Below are positions 63,560-64,000 of a DNA stretch of 64,000 bases, in pieces. This DNA is from Carettochelys insculpta. Its lineage: Eukaryota; Chordata; Testudines; Carettochelyidae. The position numbers and the translations under genes are program-made. The DNA is taken from positions 12,014,001-12,078,000 of the forward strand of contig NC_134152.1 in the NCBI RefSeq assembly GCF_033958435.1, given 5' to 3'. The notes under the pieces were generated by a model, which searched no databases, had not been told where the DNA came from, and saw only the letters and a program-made list of their open reading frames with translations. Each line of letters opens with the position of its first letter. Positions within the stretch are counted from its first letter, which is position 1.

Positions 63560-64000
63560 TCATGATGGGAAAGCGTCAAGCGACGTGGCCGCGAAGCGAG
63601 ACCTCAGCAGCATGTCTCTCCCTCACCACCAGGCAGTGGGCGGAGCCACCAGCAAGGCCCCTCCAATACACCACGATAGGGAGATGCTAGTTCATCGCGT
63701 TCCTCCGGGCGGCAGAAAGGAACGAGTGCGCCTGAGCACAACAGACGGTACGATTGCGCTTGCGCAAAAGCTTTTGGTGGCGTAACCAATCTTGGCCCCT
63801 CTTCCCGCCCCTTTGTGACACGGGCTTGATGATGGGCATGCAGGTATCCAATAGATGTGGGCTTTGCCTTTCAAACCGGGAAGGGTGGAGCAAGAGCTGC
63901 CAGTGAGATAGCGAGGGGCGGGTTTTTTTTGACAGCAGGTTTGGCAGCTGTCTTTCCTGGGGTTTTACTGGGATTGGGGCGGCGTCTGCGGCTCAGTGTG
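63560..64000 (+). promoter_or_regulatory. Putative CpG-rich promoter of a gene beyond the right edge
   Basis: CpG pairs are much more frequent here than in the spacers. Visible sites: an NRF1-like palindrome 'tgcgcttgcgca' (63755-63766), CCAAT boxes at 63786 and 63848, GC box 'ggggcggg' (63915-63922), and an inverted CCAAT next to a GC box ('attggggcgg', 63973-63982). No TATA box is obvious. The set is typical of a broad housekeeping promoter. The direction is a guess; no transcript can be seen in the window. Confidence 0.5.

Overview
The window looks like nuclear DNA of a non-mammalian amniote, most likely a turtle. The reasons are several CR1 LINE copies with the reptile-type 3' end, many PIF/Harbinger transposons with nonautonomous derivatives, two DIRS-type tyrosine-recombinase retroelements, Penelope-like foldback insertions, hAT relics and a degraded MIR. 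I recognise no host protein-coding gene. Nearly every long reading frame belongs to a mobile element, and the rest are short and unconvincing. The species call rests on remembered repeat families, not on a database search.

Layout. 1-2.5 kb: a CR1 tail and old interspersed repeats. 2.5-6.5 kb: a nearly complete PIF/Harbinger element (Myb/SANT-like gene on +, HARBI1-like transposase on -), inserted in an older short inverted-repeat element. 7-9.7 kb: a second Harbinger relic, an old CR1 and an internally deleted derivative of the first Harbinger. 9.7-14.6 kb: mostly unannotated spacer with a MIR. 14.6-17.3 kb: Harbinger derivatives, an inserted GC-rich repeat and a CR1 3' end. 17.5-21.1 kb: a CR1/L2-type LINE split by a second LINE that has the inverted 5' end expected of twin priming and a 10-bp target duplication. 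21.2-23.9 kb: a third LINE lineage carrying a palindromic MITE. 23.9-25.8 kb: the 5' half of a CR1, with ORF1 zinc finger, SGNH esterase and the start of the endonuclease.

27.3-33.3 kb and 50.0-56.1 kb each hold a DIRS element of about 6 kb on the minus strand. Each has inverted terminal repeats, an internal complementary region, gag, reverse transcriptase/RNase H and tyrosine recombinase. The second sits inside the right end of a Harbinger relic that starts at 45.4 kb. Between them (33.8-45.4 kb) lie Penelope-like foldbacks, a hAT relic and MITEs. 56.1-63 kb holds more Harbinger relics, a degraded HARBI1 transposase, minisatellites and palindromic repeats.

The last 450 bp (63.56-64.0 kb) differ in character: CpG-rich, with CCAAT boxes, GC boxes and an NRF1-like palindrome. 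This looks like a housekeeping-type promoter whose gene would lie to the right of the window.

The elements interact only through nesting and presumed cross-mobilisation (Harbinger transposase acting on its MITEs). Recurrent themes are nested insertions that can be ordered in time, terminal inversions at retrocopy 5' ends, and frameshift decay.
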